A DNA stretch of 64,000 bases from the NCBI RefSeq assembly GCF_900099965.1, contig NZ_FNDJ01000023.1:1-64000 (forward strand). The letters run 5' to 3'. The DNA is from Nonomuraea jiangxiensis. Its GTDB lineage: Bacteria; Actinomycetota; Actinomycetes; Streptosporangiales; Streptosporangiaceae. Made by a program: the position numbers and the translations under genes. The notes beneath the pieces are model-generated. The model had not been told where the DNA came from. It made no database searches and saw nothing but the letters and a program-made list of their open reading frames with translations. Below are positions 26,021 through 33,821 of this stretch, piece by piece (positions within the stretch are counted from its first letter, which is position 1; each line of letters starts with the position of its first letter).

Positions 26021-26072
26021 CCGGTGGGCGCGGGACTTCTCTGAGCACAGGACGGGTTCCCGCGCCCACCGG
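26021..26072 (+). terminator. Attenuator-type hairpin after the precursor gene
   Basis: CCGGTGGGCGCGGGA (26021-26035) and TCCCGCGCCCACCGG (26058-26072) form a perfect 15-bp stem with a 22-nt loop, 8 nt after the precursor stop and 55 nt before the next start. Partial termination here would give more precursor than enzyme mRNA, as in many RiPP operons. Confidence 0.8.
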
Positions 26073-26127
26073 GCTGGTCAGGCGGCTTGACGGGACCATT
26101 CACCGCACGATTCCGGAGGTCTGAGAT

Positions 26128-27291
26128 TTGCTGGACGAAGGCACCTGGCGGAAACTCTGCGAGCGGGACGGGCCGCATTTCGCCGAACGCGTGCACATTC
26201 CCGGCCTGATCCGCGAACCGGGCGTTCTCGCGGAGCTCGTTCTCGGCGCTCTCCGGGCCGCCACCACCAGAGTGGACGGCGACGACACGGATCTGCCCGC
26301 CATGAGAGCGTTCCGTGACACCTGCCTCGACTATGACGCCTCGGAAAAACTGGTATCGGGGGCGTTTTCCGGGCGGTCCGCGGTACATTCCTGGCTTTCC
26401 GCCCGCACCGGAAAGGACGACATCTGCCTGGCGATCAACGGCCTGGACTCCTGGGACGCCGAGCTCGCCGAGCTTCTCTACACCGGCTTCGTCCTCCCGC
26501 TCGAATCGGCGGGCGTTCCGCTGACGAGAGGAGTGGACTGGTACTGCTTCGTGGCCAGTTCCGGCACCACCCCGTTCGGCGTGCACACCGACCCGGAGCC
26601 CTCCTTCATCTTCCACCTCGGCCCGGCGGCGAAGACGGCGTGGACCTGGCCAGGGCTGAGCCTGCCAGCACTCGGCCAGGGGCGCCCGCACACGCTGGAC
26701 GCGGAGCCTCTTCTGCCGTCGGCGGACAGCGTCCGCCTCGCGCCCGGTGACTTCCTACTGATCCCCGCGGGGATGTACCACCTCTTCCGCAATGACGGCC
26801 CGTCGCTGTTCCTGGGGCTCACGGTGTATCCGGAAGATCCCGGGCAGACCGCCACGGACGCGCTGTTCCACCAGATGCGCCGCCGGAACGCCCAGCACCG
26901 GGAACAGGCCGACGGGGATCCGGTCGCCGGCGCGATCGACGCCTTCCGGGACGCCCTCGGCAACGACGGCGTCGAGCGGGCCGTGCGGCGGCAGGCGATG
27001 CTCCGCCGGTCGTGCGGGTACGGCTCGCCGCCCCGGTTCCCCGGCAGAACCAGCGATCAAGGTCCACCCTATACAGTCACCCGCCTGCCGGTCGTGATCG
27101 CCGACCACAGCGTCTTCGCCCTGGGAAGAGAGCTCTCCGTCGATCTCGGTGAGCTGGCCCGCCTGCTGAAGCCCGGCGCCCTCGTCGGCGCCGACGAGCT
27201 GCGCGACGCGGCCACCACGCCAGAGCTGCGAGCCGCTGTGCGGGCCCTGGTCCGCGTGGGCGTCCTTCGGAGCGTTGGGACACAGTCATGA
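26128..27291 (+). CDS. JmjC/cupin-like Fe(II)/2OG oxygenase 1 with C-terminal winged-helix-like region
   Basis: The 387-aa protein starts at TTG 26128, which has a perfect GGAGGT site 7 nt upstream. The double-stranded beta-helix core carries the metal facial triad as FGVHTDPEP (His153, Asp155) and IPAGMYHLF (His218), within a JmjC/ribosomal-oxygenase-like layout. Residues about 310-387 (VTRLPVVIADHSVFALGREL, ARLLKPGALVGADELRDA, RALVRVGVLRSV) form a winged-helix-like region resembling those of the next gene and of the arginase N-terminus. Likely hydroxylates a residue of the precursor peptide. The stop overlaps the next ATG (ATGA). Confidence 0.75.
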   Translation: MLDEGTWRKLCERDGPHFAERVHIPGLIREPGVLAELVLGALRAATTRVDGDDTDLPAMRAFRDTCLDYDASEKLVSGAFSGRSAVHSWLSARTGKDDICLAINGLDSWDAELAELLYTGFVLPLESAGVPLTRGVDWYCFVASSGTTPFGVHTDPEPSFIFHLGPAAKTAWTWPGLSLPALGQGRPHTLDAEPLLPSADSVRLAPGDFLLIPAGMYHLFRNDGPSLFLGLTVYPEDPGQTATDALFHQMRRRNAQHREQADGDPVAGAIDAFRDALGNDGVERAVRRQAMLRRSCGYGSPPRFPGRTSDQGPPYTVTRLPVVIADHSVFALGRELSVDLGELARLLKPGALVGADELRDAATTPELRAAVRALVRVGVLRSVGTQS

Positions 27292-28388
27292 CACTGTCGT
27301 GGGAGAACATCGTCGACGCGCTCGGCGGGGAGTCCGTCTGGCGCAAGTCGTTCGGGAACGAGCTTCTGGCCGGCCGGGTCCCGCAGGGATCGTGGCGCGC
27401 GTCGCTCGGATGGGGCGTCATCGACCACATCATGAGGACGACCACGATCGAACCGCTGATGATCCGCTTGTCGTCCGAACCCATGGCCTATCCCGGCACC
27501 TACATCAGCACGCGGATCGACGGCGGCGACATCGTGCACCGCAACTGGCGTTACGGCGCCATGGTCGAGTACCTCCGCTCCGGCGCGACCCTCGTCGCCA
27601 ACAGGGCCGACCGCATCCACGTGGGCCCTGCTCGCCTGCGGGAGGAGTTCGAGTACTTCGCCGACGACCCGGCCTGGGTGAACTGCTACGCCTGCTGGAC
27701 GACGCAGTCAGCGTTCGGCCGCCACGCGGACGGCCACGCCACGGTGATCTTTCAGGCGGAGGGCAGCAAGCACTGGCGGATCTGGGAGGGCTCCGGGCCC
27801 GGCGCGCGGCTGATCGAGGAGGCGGACATGCACGCCGGCGACGTGTGGCACATCCCCCGGGGATGGGACCACGAGGCCACCGGCATCGGGCCGAGCCTGC
27901 ACTGGACCTTCGGCCTGCACGCGTCCACCCCCGAGGACCTCGCGCGGACCGCGCTGGACGCCTGGTCCAACCGGCCCAGGACCGAGGGGACGCCCGATGA
28001 CGGCGGCGAGCTCGACTCCCTCATGACCGCCCTGGCCTCGGACGTGCACCGGGCGCGGGAGGTGCGTTCCGCGCAGTCGCTCGAAAGGCGCGAGGGCCTG
28101 TCGCTGCCGTGGTCGGTGGAGAGCGTCCCGTACACCGGTACCCGGCTCAGGTGGGCGGCCCGGTTCCCGCCGCTGGTCGAGGCCGGGGACGGCCTGATGG
28201 CGATCGAGAGCCTCGGCGTGCGGCTCAGGATCGACGGCCGTCTCGCACCCTGGATGAACGAGTGGTCGGCGGGGCGAACCACGCTGCGCGATGACACGGC
28301 GGGCATCGCCCTGACCGACGCGGAGATCGACCAGGCGCTTGACTCGCTGGTCCGCGCCGGGCTCCTCCTGGTCGAGCAGGCCCGGTGA
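27288..28388 (+). CDS. JmjC/cupin-like Fe(II)/2OG oxygenase 2 (ROX-like)
   Basis: The 366-aa protein has the JmjC core FGRHADGHATVIFQAEGSKH with His146, Asp148 and a Lys161 suited to 2-oxoglutarate binding, then HAGDVWHIPRGWDHEATGIG with distal His194. This matches the cupin_4/ribosomal-oxygenase group (YcfD, which beta-hydroxylates an Arg of ribosomal protein L16, and MINA53). The C-terminal about 90 residues (FPPLVEAGDGLMAIESLGVR, IALTDAEIDQALDSLVRAGL) form a winged-helix-like region. In this context the substrate is probably the precursor peptide, possibly one of its Arg residues. Overlaps both neighbours by 4 nt. Confidence 0.8.
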   Translation: MTLSWENIVDALGGESVWRKSFGNELLAGRVPQGSWRASLGWGVIDHIMRTTTIEPLMIRLSSEPMAYPGTYISTRIDGGDIVHRNWRYGAMVEYLRSGATLVANRADRIHVGPARLREEFEYFADDPAWVNCYACWTTQSAFGRHADGHATVIFQAEGSKHWRIWEGSGPGARLIEEADMHAGDVWHIPRGWDHEATGIGPSLHWTFGLHASTPEDLARTALDAWSNRPRTEGTPDDGGELDSLMTALASDVHRAREVRSAQSLERREGLSLPWSVESVPYTGTRLRWAARFPPLVEAGDGLMAIESLGVRLRIDGRLAPWMNEWSAGRTTLRDDTAGIALTDAEIDQALDSLVRAGLLLVEQAR

Positions 28389-29611
28389 ACCTCGCCATGA
28401 CGAGCGTGGACCAGTCCGGGGCCCCGTGGGTCCTCAACCCGGCGTTCCGGATCCAGGGCGGCGACCTCGTCAACGAGGCCGAGGGCACGCGGCTCACCCT
28501 GACCCCGCCCCTGCGAGAGCTGTGGGAGCTGGGGGAACGCCGTGACGGCGCGCCAGCGGTGCGGCTCACTGAGGAGGCGGAAAAGGCCCTGCGCAGGATC
28601 CGCCTGATCGTGCCGCCGGACGCCTCGGCGGCGGCGACCGGCGGGCTCGCGCGGATGGCCGGGACCCCGCTGTCCCTGCCCGCGGGCACCAGGGCCGCCG
28701 CGGCCGTATGGGGACTGATCGGAGCGCCGGTGGACCTGGGAGGCCCTCCCGGCCCCCGGCCCAAGGACGCCGTCCCCGTGATCCGCCAGGCCCTCGCGGG
28801 CAGGTTCCGGCTTCTGGCCCAGCCGGGCACCTGGTCGTGGACGCTGCGGGCCCGGCCGGCCGAGGGACTGCCCGGCCTCGTGGATCACGGTGACCTCGCG
28901 GTCCATCCGCAGATCGACACGGGGGCGGCGGCCCACGAGCGGCTGCGGGCCCTCGTCGGCACCGTCCTGGCGCAGGGCCACCGGCCTCTGGTGATCGGCG
29001 GGGACCACTCGATCGGCTACCCGGTGATCAGCGCGGTCGCGGGCAGGCATCCGGCGCTGCGCGTCGTCCACTTCGACGCGCACGCCGACCGCCGCCCGGC
29101 CGGGAACGCGGTCACCGCGGACTGCGGGAACTTCGTCAGCTGGGTGCTCTCCGAGCATCCCCACGTCGAATGGCTCACCATCGGCGTGCGGGGCGTCGAC
29201 ACGAACCTGGACCAGGCCACGAGCGGGCGCGTCTCCTACCTGACGGCCGACGAGGCCCGCGCGCCGGAGGCGGCGGACACGATCGCGCGGTTCTGCGCCG
29301 GCGCGCCCGTGCACCTCACGGTGGACATCGACGTGCTGGACCCGGCGTACGCTCCCGATGTCGTCTATCCCGCTGGCGGCGGTCTCGACCCCGCGACTCT
29401 GACGGCCCTGGTACGGAGCGTCGCCGCAGCGGGCCGCTTGGTCGCGAGCGACCTGGTGGAGGCATGCCCCTCCCCGTTCGGCCGCCACCTGACGGCCGCC
29501 CATCTGGCCGATCTCGTGGAGACCGTCCAGCTCGCGGAGGCGGGGCAGGTGGTGGAGCGGGTGGTGGGGCGGGGCTCGCCGGTGAACAATTTCGCCGGAG
29601 AAGACGCATGA
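28385..29611 (+). CDS. Arginase/ureohydrolase-fold enzyme, candidate peptide arginase
   Basis: The 408-aa protein uses a GTG start overlapping the previous stop (GTGA). The ureohydrolase domain (about 105-395) has all Mn2+ ligands: GGDHSIG (His208), HFDAHAD (Asp231, His233, Asp235) and TVDIDVLDPAYAP (Asp314, Asp316). Free-arginine arginases are about 300 aa. The extra N-terminal 100 residues (NPAFRIQGGDLVNEAEGTRL, LRELWEL, LTEEAEKALRRIRLIVP) resemble the winged-helix-like tails of the two JmjC proteins and could bind the leader peptide. Peptide arginases (OspR type) turn Arg into ornithine in RiPPs; this is the inferred role. Confidence 0.75.
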   Translation: MNLAMTSVDQSGAPWVLNPAFRIQGGDLVNEAEGTRLTLTPPLRELWELGERRDGAPAVRLTEEAEKALRRIRLIVPPDASAAATGGLARMAGTPLSLPAGTRAAAAVWGLIGAPVDLGGPPGPRPKDAVPVIRQALAGRFRLLAQPGTWSWTLRARPAEGLPGLVDHGDLAVHPQIDTGAAAHERLRALVGTVLAQGHRPLVIGGDHSIGYPVISAVAGRHPALRVVHFDAHADRRPAGNAVTADCGNFVSWVLSEHPHVEWLTIGVRGVDTNLDQATSGRVSYLTADEARAPEAADTIARFCAGAPVHLTVDIDVLDPAYAPDVVYPAGGGLDPATLTALVRSVAAAGRLVASDLVEACPSPFGRHLTAAHLADLVETVQLAEAGQVVERVVGRGSPVNNFAGEDA

Positions 29612-31023
29612 CCGACGCTCCCGCCGTACCCGGCTCGCCCCTGTCGTCGCCGCTCTACAGGGTCTACCTGGCGGGGCAGGCGGTCTCACAGCTGGGGGAC
29701 GGGGTCGTCTCGGTCACCTTCGCGTTCGCCGCCCTGGCCGTCGCGCCCGACGGGCGGGGCATCCCGATGGTGCTGCTGGCCCTGTGGCTGGCGAGGTTCG
29801 TCTTCATCGCGTACGGAGGCAGCCTGCCGGACCGGGTCGGGCGGTTGCCGGTCATGTTCGGCGCGGACGCCGTCCGCCTGGCCGCCCAGGTGTTCCCGGC
29901 GATCACCTTCGCCCTCGGGAACCCGGAGCTCTGGCACCTCGTCGTGTCCGCGGCCGTCTATGGCGCGGCGACGGCCTTCTTCACACCGGGCGCCGTCGGG
30001 CTGCTCCCCGAGCTGGTCCGCCCCGCCCAGCTGCAGAAGGCCAACTCCTGGCTCGACGTCGCCGGGGACACCGGACGGCTGGCCGGGCCCGCGCTCGCGT
30101 CGCTGCTGGTGGTGGTGGGAGGCGTGCCGCTGGCGCTCTTCTTCGACGCCGCCACCTTCGTCGTCTCCCTCGTCTCGCTCGCCTGGCTGAGGCGGCTGAT
30201 CCGGGCCCGGCCGCCGGAGCGCGGACCCGCCGAGGACGATGACGGCGGCGCGGGGGAGCGCGTGCGGTTCCTCGACGCGGTGCGCGTCATGCCCCGCCTG
30301 CCGCTGGTCTTGGGCGCGATCCTCGTCTGGGTTCCGGTGCAGGTCGGGCTGGCCTCGGTGAGCGTGCTCGGACCGATCACCGTGCAGGACAGGTTCGGGA
30401 GCATCGAGCAGTGGGGCGTCATCGTGACGTTCCTGGCCGCGGGCGGGCTGTTGGGAGCGCTGGTGAGCGGGCACGTGCGCGTCGAGTGGCGCGGGGTGCT
30501 CACCGTCGCCCTGCTGGTCGTCTCGATGCCGGTGCAGCTCCTGGCTCTCGCGTACGGCCGGCATCTGGTCGTGGTCGCGGGCGCCCTGTTCCTGGCGGCT
30601 CTGGCGGCGGGGGTCGCCGGGGTCGTCTTCGACACCCTCGTGCAGCTCACGGTCCCCAAGCCGATGTTGTCGCGGGTCGGATCGTTCGAGACGACCATGA
30701 CCACGGCGATGGTGCCGCTGGGCTTCGTGATCGCGCTGCCGCTCGCGAACCTGGTGGGCCGGACGGTGTACCTGGCCGGGCTGGCGGCCGTCATCGTCGC
30801 CACGGCGGCGGCGGTGCTCGTCTGGGCGGTCCCGCGTTCGGGGCTGCGGGACCGCGCTCTTGAGGACGGCGCCGGTGACTCGGCGTGGCAGGGGGTGCCC
30901 TCGTCGACCTCCCCGGGATCCGGTCGCGAGGGCGGCCGAGAAGGCGAGGCGGAAGGCCATGTCAAAGGAGATCAGGAGGCGCGAGCGTGGCAGCTCATGA
31001 CGGACGGACCGCCGAGGCCGTGA
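29608..31023 (+). CDS. MFS transporter (probable peptide exporter)
   Basis: The 471-aa protein starts at ATG 29608, overlapping the arginase stop (ATGA). It has about 12 hydrophobic helices. Motif A in loop 2-3 is GGSLPDRVGRLPVMFGADAV and a second half begins near FLDAVRVMPRLPLVLGAILV. It resembles the MFS_3/enterobactin-exporter-like group (Pfam-type EntS relatives). Its place inside the modification operon suggests export of the product and self-protection. The hydrophilic C-terminal 60 residues overlap the ribosome binding site and start of the next gene. Confidence 0.8.
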   Translation: MTDAPAVPGSPLSSPLYRVYLAGQAVSQLGDGVVSVTFAFAALAVAPDGRGIPMVLLALWLARFVFIAYGGSLPDRVGRLPVMFGADAVRLAAQVFPAITFALGNPELWHLVVSAAVYGAATAFFTPGAVGLLPELVRPAQLQKANSWLDVAGDTGRLAGPALASLLVVVGGVPLALFFDAATFVVSLVSLAWLRRLIRARPPERGPAEDDDGGAGERVRFLDAVRVMPRLPLVLGAILVWVPVQVGLASVSVLGPITVQDRFGSIEQWGVIVTFLAAGGLLGALVSGHVRVEWRGVLTVALLVVSMPVQLLALAYGRHLVVVAGALFLAALAAGVAGVVFDTLVQLTVPKPMLSRVGSFETTMTTAMVPLGFVIALPLANLVGRTVYLAGLAAVIVATAAAVLVWAVPRSGLRDRALEDGAGDSAWQGVPSSTSPGSGREGGREGEAEGHVKGDQEARAWQLMTDGPPRP

Positions 31024-31619
31024 CCCTCGTACAGGGGCGGCGGTTCGTGGTGGTCGACAACGCCCTGTCCCCGGACGCCCTGGCCGCCTGGCGGGAGGAG
31101 GAGCGGGCCGTGCAGCACCGGCCCACCTTCAGCTCGGTCGATCCGATGTTCGACGGAGTGGCGTTCTACGCCGACGCGTCGTACGCCTCCGCGAAAGCCG
31201 GCGAGGAGCACGCCGGAGAGGTGACGTCGGCCGTCAGGAGGGGCCTCGACGCGCTCGGCGTGACGGCGGAGGACAACGACCGGTTCAAGTTCTGGCGGTA
31301 CGGCCGGGGGTCCGGGCTGGACTGGCACGACGACGGGAGCGGCCGGGGGGCGGCGTACACGCTCTACCTGTCGGGCGAGTGGCGGGCGACGTGGGGCGGC
31401 GAGCTGGAGCTGTTCGACTGCCCGGTCGGCGAGGTGCCGTGTGCCGAGTTCGACGTCCCCAAGGACCTGATGAACGCTCCCGTGCCGGCCACGTCCATCG
31501 CGCCCCGGCCGAACCGGCTCGTGGTGATGGTGGCCGGCACGTTCCACCGGGTGAGGAAGGTGGAGGCGGGCGCGGGCGACAACCTTCGGCGCTCCATCAC
31601 CGGCTTCCTGACTCCCTGA
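30987..31619 (+). CDS. 2OG-Fe(II) dioxygenase (prolyl-hydroxylase-like)
   Basis: The 210-aa protein starts at GTG 30987, preceded by AGGAGG at 8 nt and overlapping the MFS gene by 37 nt. The double-stranded beta-helix core has GLDWHDDGSGRGAAYTLYLS with His114 and Asp116, GGELELFD, GTFHRVRKVEAG with distal His187, and RRSITGFL with the Arg that holds 2-oxoglutarate. This is the P4H/2OG-FeII_Oxy_3 pattern, different from the two JmjC proteins. It is the third oxygenase in the operon, probably acting on the precursor peptide or a released product. Confidence 0.75.
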   Translation: MAAHDGRTAEAVTLVQGRRFVVVDNALSPDALAAWREEERAVQHRPTFSSVDPMFDGVAFYADASYASAKAGEEHAGEVTSAVRRGLDALGVTAEDNDRFKFWRYGRGSGLDWHDDGSGRGAAYTLYLSGEWRATWGGELELFDCPVGEVPCAEFDVPKDLMNAPVPATSIAPRPNRLVVMVAGTFHRVRKVEAGAGDNLRRSITGFLTP

Positions 31620-31668
31620 CGCGCCCCGCCAGGAATGGCGGCGGCGCGGCCGGTGTTTGGCCCTGGGC

Positions 31669-31728
31669 ATGTCCGACGACAACGTAGAGTTGCGCCAGTA
31701 CATCGAGCAGCAGAACCGGCCGCTCTGA
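31669..31728 (+). CDS. Very short open frame (19 aa)
   Basis: MSDDNVELRQYIEQQNRPL. It lies 49 nt after the last operon gene. The upstream sequence has no good ribosome binding site. It could be a remnant or chance frame; a second small peptide gene is possible but weakly supported. Confidence 0.2.
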   Translation: MSDDNVELRQYIEQQNRPL

Positions 31729-31797
31729 GCCGGGTGGACGCCGGTTCGCCTGGCGGCGCATCGACTGTTCTTGCCCCGCTACGCGGGCTGGTCGGCT

Positions 31798-32079
31798 TTA
31801 CCGCCGGCCTGAAGGCCGGAGCACTGCCGACGATTCTGGGTAGCCGGGCCACAGCGCAATCAATTCCACGGCGTGCTGGAGCGCCGGCTGGGCGCGCACG
31901 ACGACGCAGGCGGCGATCAAGGTGGACGGACTGGGCTCTCGGGCCAAGTCCTCGATCTGCGCGTTGAGCCGATCCATCATCTCGCGGTGCCGGTCGTGCG
32001 CGGCGCCATCGCCGCGCGCCGCGGTGGCCAGCGACGGCGATGGGCTGTCGAAGTCGTCGAGCGAGACGGATGGCGTCAT
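31798..32079 (-). CDS. Small hypothetical protein coupled to a resolvase
   Basis: The 93-aa protein has a start that overlaps the resolvase stop by 4 nt. It contains HDRHREMMDRLNAQIEDLAR, STLIAACVVVRAQPALQHAV, a helical, possibly coiled-coil protein. Such small genes ride with resolvases in actinomycete Tn3-type elements. Function unknown. Confidence 0.5.
   Translation of the reverse strand: MTPSVSLDDFDSPSPSLATAARGDGAAHDRHREMMDRLNAQIEDLAREPSPSTLIAACVVVRAQPALQHAVELIALWPGYPESSAVLRPSGRR
31804..31819. terminator. Short GC-rich hairpin between convergent genes
   Basis: CCGGCCTGAAGGCCGG: a six-bp stem with a TGAA tetraloop. It could end transcription of the RiPP operon; it overlaps the 3' end of the minus-strand gene. 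Confidence 0.4.
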
Positions 32080-32564
32080 GGCAGATGCCCTTCCTGTGGG
32101 GTGGCTGTTGTGAGCTCGGGTGGTGACGTGCGGGCGTCGCCCGTCTCGATCTGCTGGACGCCGCTGGGCTTGAGCTCGGGGACATACTTGTAGATCGTGG
32201 AGCGGCTGACGCCGAGGAGCCGGGCGATGGAGGAGACGGTGTTGTCCGGCCGGGTGAGCAGGTCGCGGGCGTGCCGGATCTGCTCGGGTGTCATCACCGG
32301 CGGGCGTCCGAGACGCTGGCCGCGGGCGCGGGCGGCGGCCAGCCCTTCGTGGGTGCCTTCCACGATGAACTCGCGGAAGAACTCCGCCAGCGCGGCGAAG
32401 ACATGGAAGATGAGTCGACCGCCGGCGGTGGTGGTGTCCAGCGCCTCATGGAGGGAGCGGAAGCCGACGCCGCGCTTGCGCAGCCCTGCCACGATGGAGA
32501 TGAGGTCCTGCAAGGAGCGGCCCAGCCGGTCCAGCGAGGGCACCATGAGGTGATGTCGCCGCAC
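32076..32564 (-). pseudogene. Serine resolvase (Tn3 TnpR type), N-terminally truncated
   Basis: The frame begins in the middle of the catalytic domain (LMVPSLDRLGRSLQDLISIV, GVGFRSLHEALDTTTAGGRL, FHVFAALAEFFREFIVEGTH) and is complete to the C-terminal Hin-type helix-turn-helix (TVSSIARLLGVSRSTIYKYV). The first 60 or so residues with the catalytic Ser are missing; the sequence changes to IS3 at about 32560. It cannot catalyse recombination. Confidence 0.75.
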
Positions 32565-32790
32565 CAGCGGGTATCGACGGCGGCATCGGGCGTGAAGTCA
32601 CGGCCGATCAGGTCCGGTCGGGCCTCGGCGTTCGGGTCGGGGATGGTGGTCTGCCGGCGGCGGCGCCGATGCCCCCCGGTCAGGCCGAGCGCGCGCATCA
32701 GCCGGGCCACCCGCCGCCGTCCACACTGCTGCCCGTCCCGCTGCAGTTGCGCATGCACCCTCGGCGCGCCGTAGCAGCCTCGTGAGCGCG
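32553..32790 (-). pseudogene. IS3-family transposase (OrfB N-terminal) remnant
   Basis: Frames give RVHAQLQRDGQQCGRRRVAR, LMRALGLTGGHRRRRRQT, LIGRDFTPDAAVDTRWCGDI, the HTH_21 region and first Asp of IS3-family transposases. About 80 codons remain, wedged between a Tn3 transposase fragment and the resolvase fragment. Confidence 0.65.
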
Positions 32791-33451
32791 CGGTTCGGGT
32801 TTGAGCTGTTGCCCCGGATCCGCAACTTCCGGGATCTGACCTTCCACCGGCCGGAGGCCGGCATCGCCTATCGGCATATCGACGCGCTGTTCGGTGAGCC
32901 GATCAACTGGCGGCTGATCGAGGATCACTGGCAGGACCTGATGAAGGTGGCCATCTCCATCCGGGAGAGTGAGCTGTCGTCGATCACGTTGCTGCGGCGG
33001 CTGCGGCACGACTCCAAGCGCAACAAGATCTACCGCGCCTTCCGCGAGCTGGGCCGGGTCAAGAGGACGATGGTGCTGTTGCGTTACATCTCCGACGCTG
33101 CGCTGCGGGAGAACATCACCCGGGCCACCAACATGGTCGAGTCCTAAGTGGATCGGGTTCGGCGACAACGGGGTGATCGCCGACAACGAGCCCGAGGAGC
33201 AGGAGAAAGCGATCAAGTTCAACACCCTGGTCGCCGACCTGGTCATGTACCAGACCACGCTGGACATGTCGCTGGTGCTCAACCAGCTGCGCAGCGAGGG
33301 AGAGGCGGTCCATCGCGCCGACGTGGTGATCATGTCCCCCTATCAGGAGGACAATGTGCGCCGTTTCGGGGATTATGTCTACGACTTGAACGGGCCGCTG
33401 GACGGCATGGAGGTCAATCTCGATCTCGGCGAGGATGCCGACGCGGCGTGA
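32782..33451 (+). pseudogene. Tn3-family transposase, C-terminal remnant with 14-bp deletion
   Basis: The frame reads RFGFELLPRIRNFRDLTFHR, INWRLIEDHWQDLMKVAISI, RRLRHDSKRNKIYRAFRELG, ATNMVES, then TAA. After a frame change it continues KWIGFGDNGVIADNEPEEQE, KFNTLVADLVMYQTTLDMSL to 33451. Compared with the better copy at 59755-61211, exactly the codons for Y-N-G-F-S, 14 bp, are missing at 33146 after the catalytic Glu. The N-terminal two-thirds is absent. Confidence 0.8.
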
Positions 33452-33481
33452 CCTCCCCTGACCGCCGGGTTATGAGCCGTG

Positions 33482-33604
33482 GAGCATCTCTACCAGGCTA
33501 ACCTGGACGACGGCACGATGTGGCCGGCCGCATTCGCCCTGACCGAGGTGACCGCCGAGGTGGAGGCGCGGACCGCCGCGCTGGTGAAGCAGGCGGTCAG
33601 CTGA
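33482..33604 (+). pseudogene. Short C-terminal remnant (DUF1801-like)
   Basis: EHLYQANLDDGTMWPAAFAL, TEVTAEVEARTAALVKQAVS and a stop. This resembles the end of small DUF1801-type proteins, without its start. Upstream is the Tn3 fragment; 33605-33821 shows no gene. Confidence 0.35.
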
Positions 33605-33821
33605 GCCGCGCTCAGCGAAACCCACGTTCTCAAAGCGCTGAACAGGCCGTCCAGCACGGCCTGGCGCTCGCTCTCAAAGTCCACGGACTCATCGCGCCCA
33701 CCCGAGTCGTGGGTGAGACCAACGATCAGGAATACGACCATGCGGCGCGATGGCCACCAACCAGGCGACACGCCCACGCCCCTATGGAAACTGCCCTGAC
33801 TGCCTGCCCTCTGTCGCCTGC

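Noticed and set aside
27275..28000. Long Arg/Gly/Pro-rich open frames overlapping the JmjC, MFS, desaturase and ABC genes on either strand
   Set aside because: High GC content keeps alternative frames open; composition is low-complexity and no domain is recognisable, so they are shadows of the real genes.
31669..31728. 19-aa frame considered as a second precursor peptide
   Set aside because: No ribosome binding site, very short, and located after the operon; kept only as a low-confidence entry.
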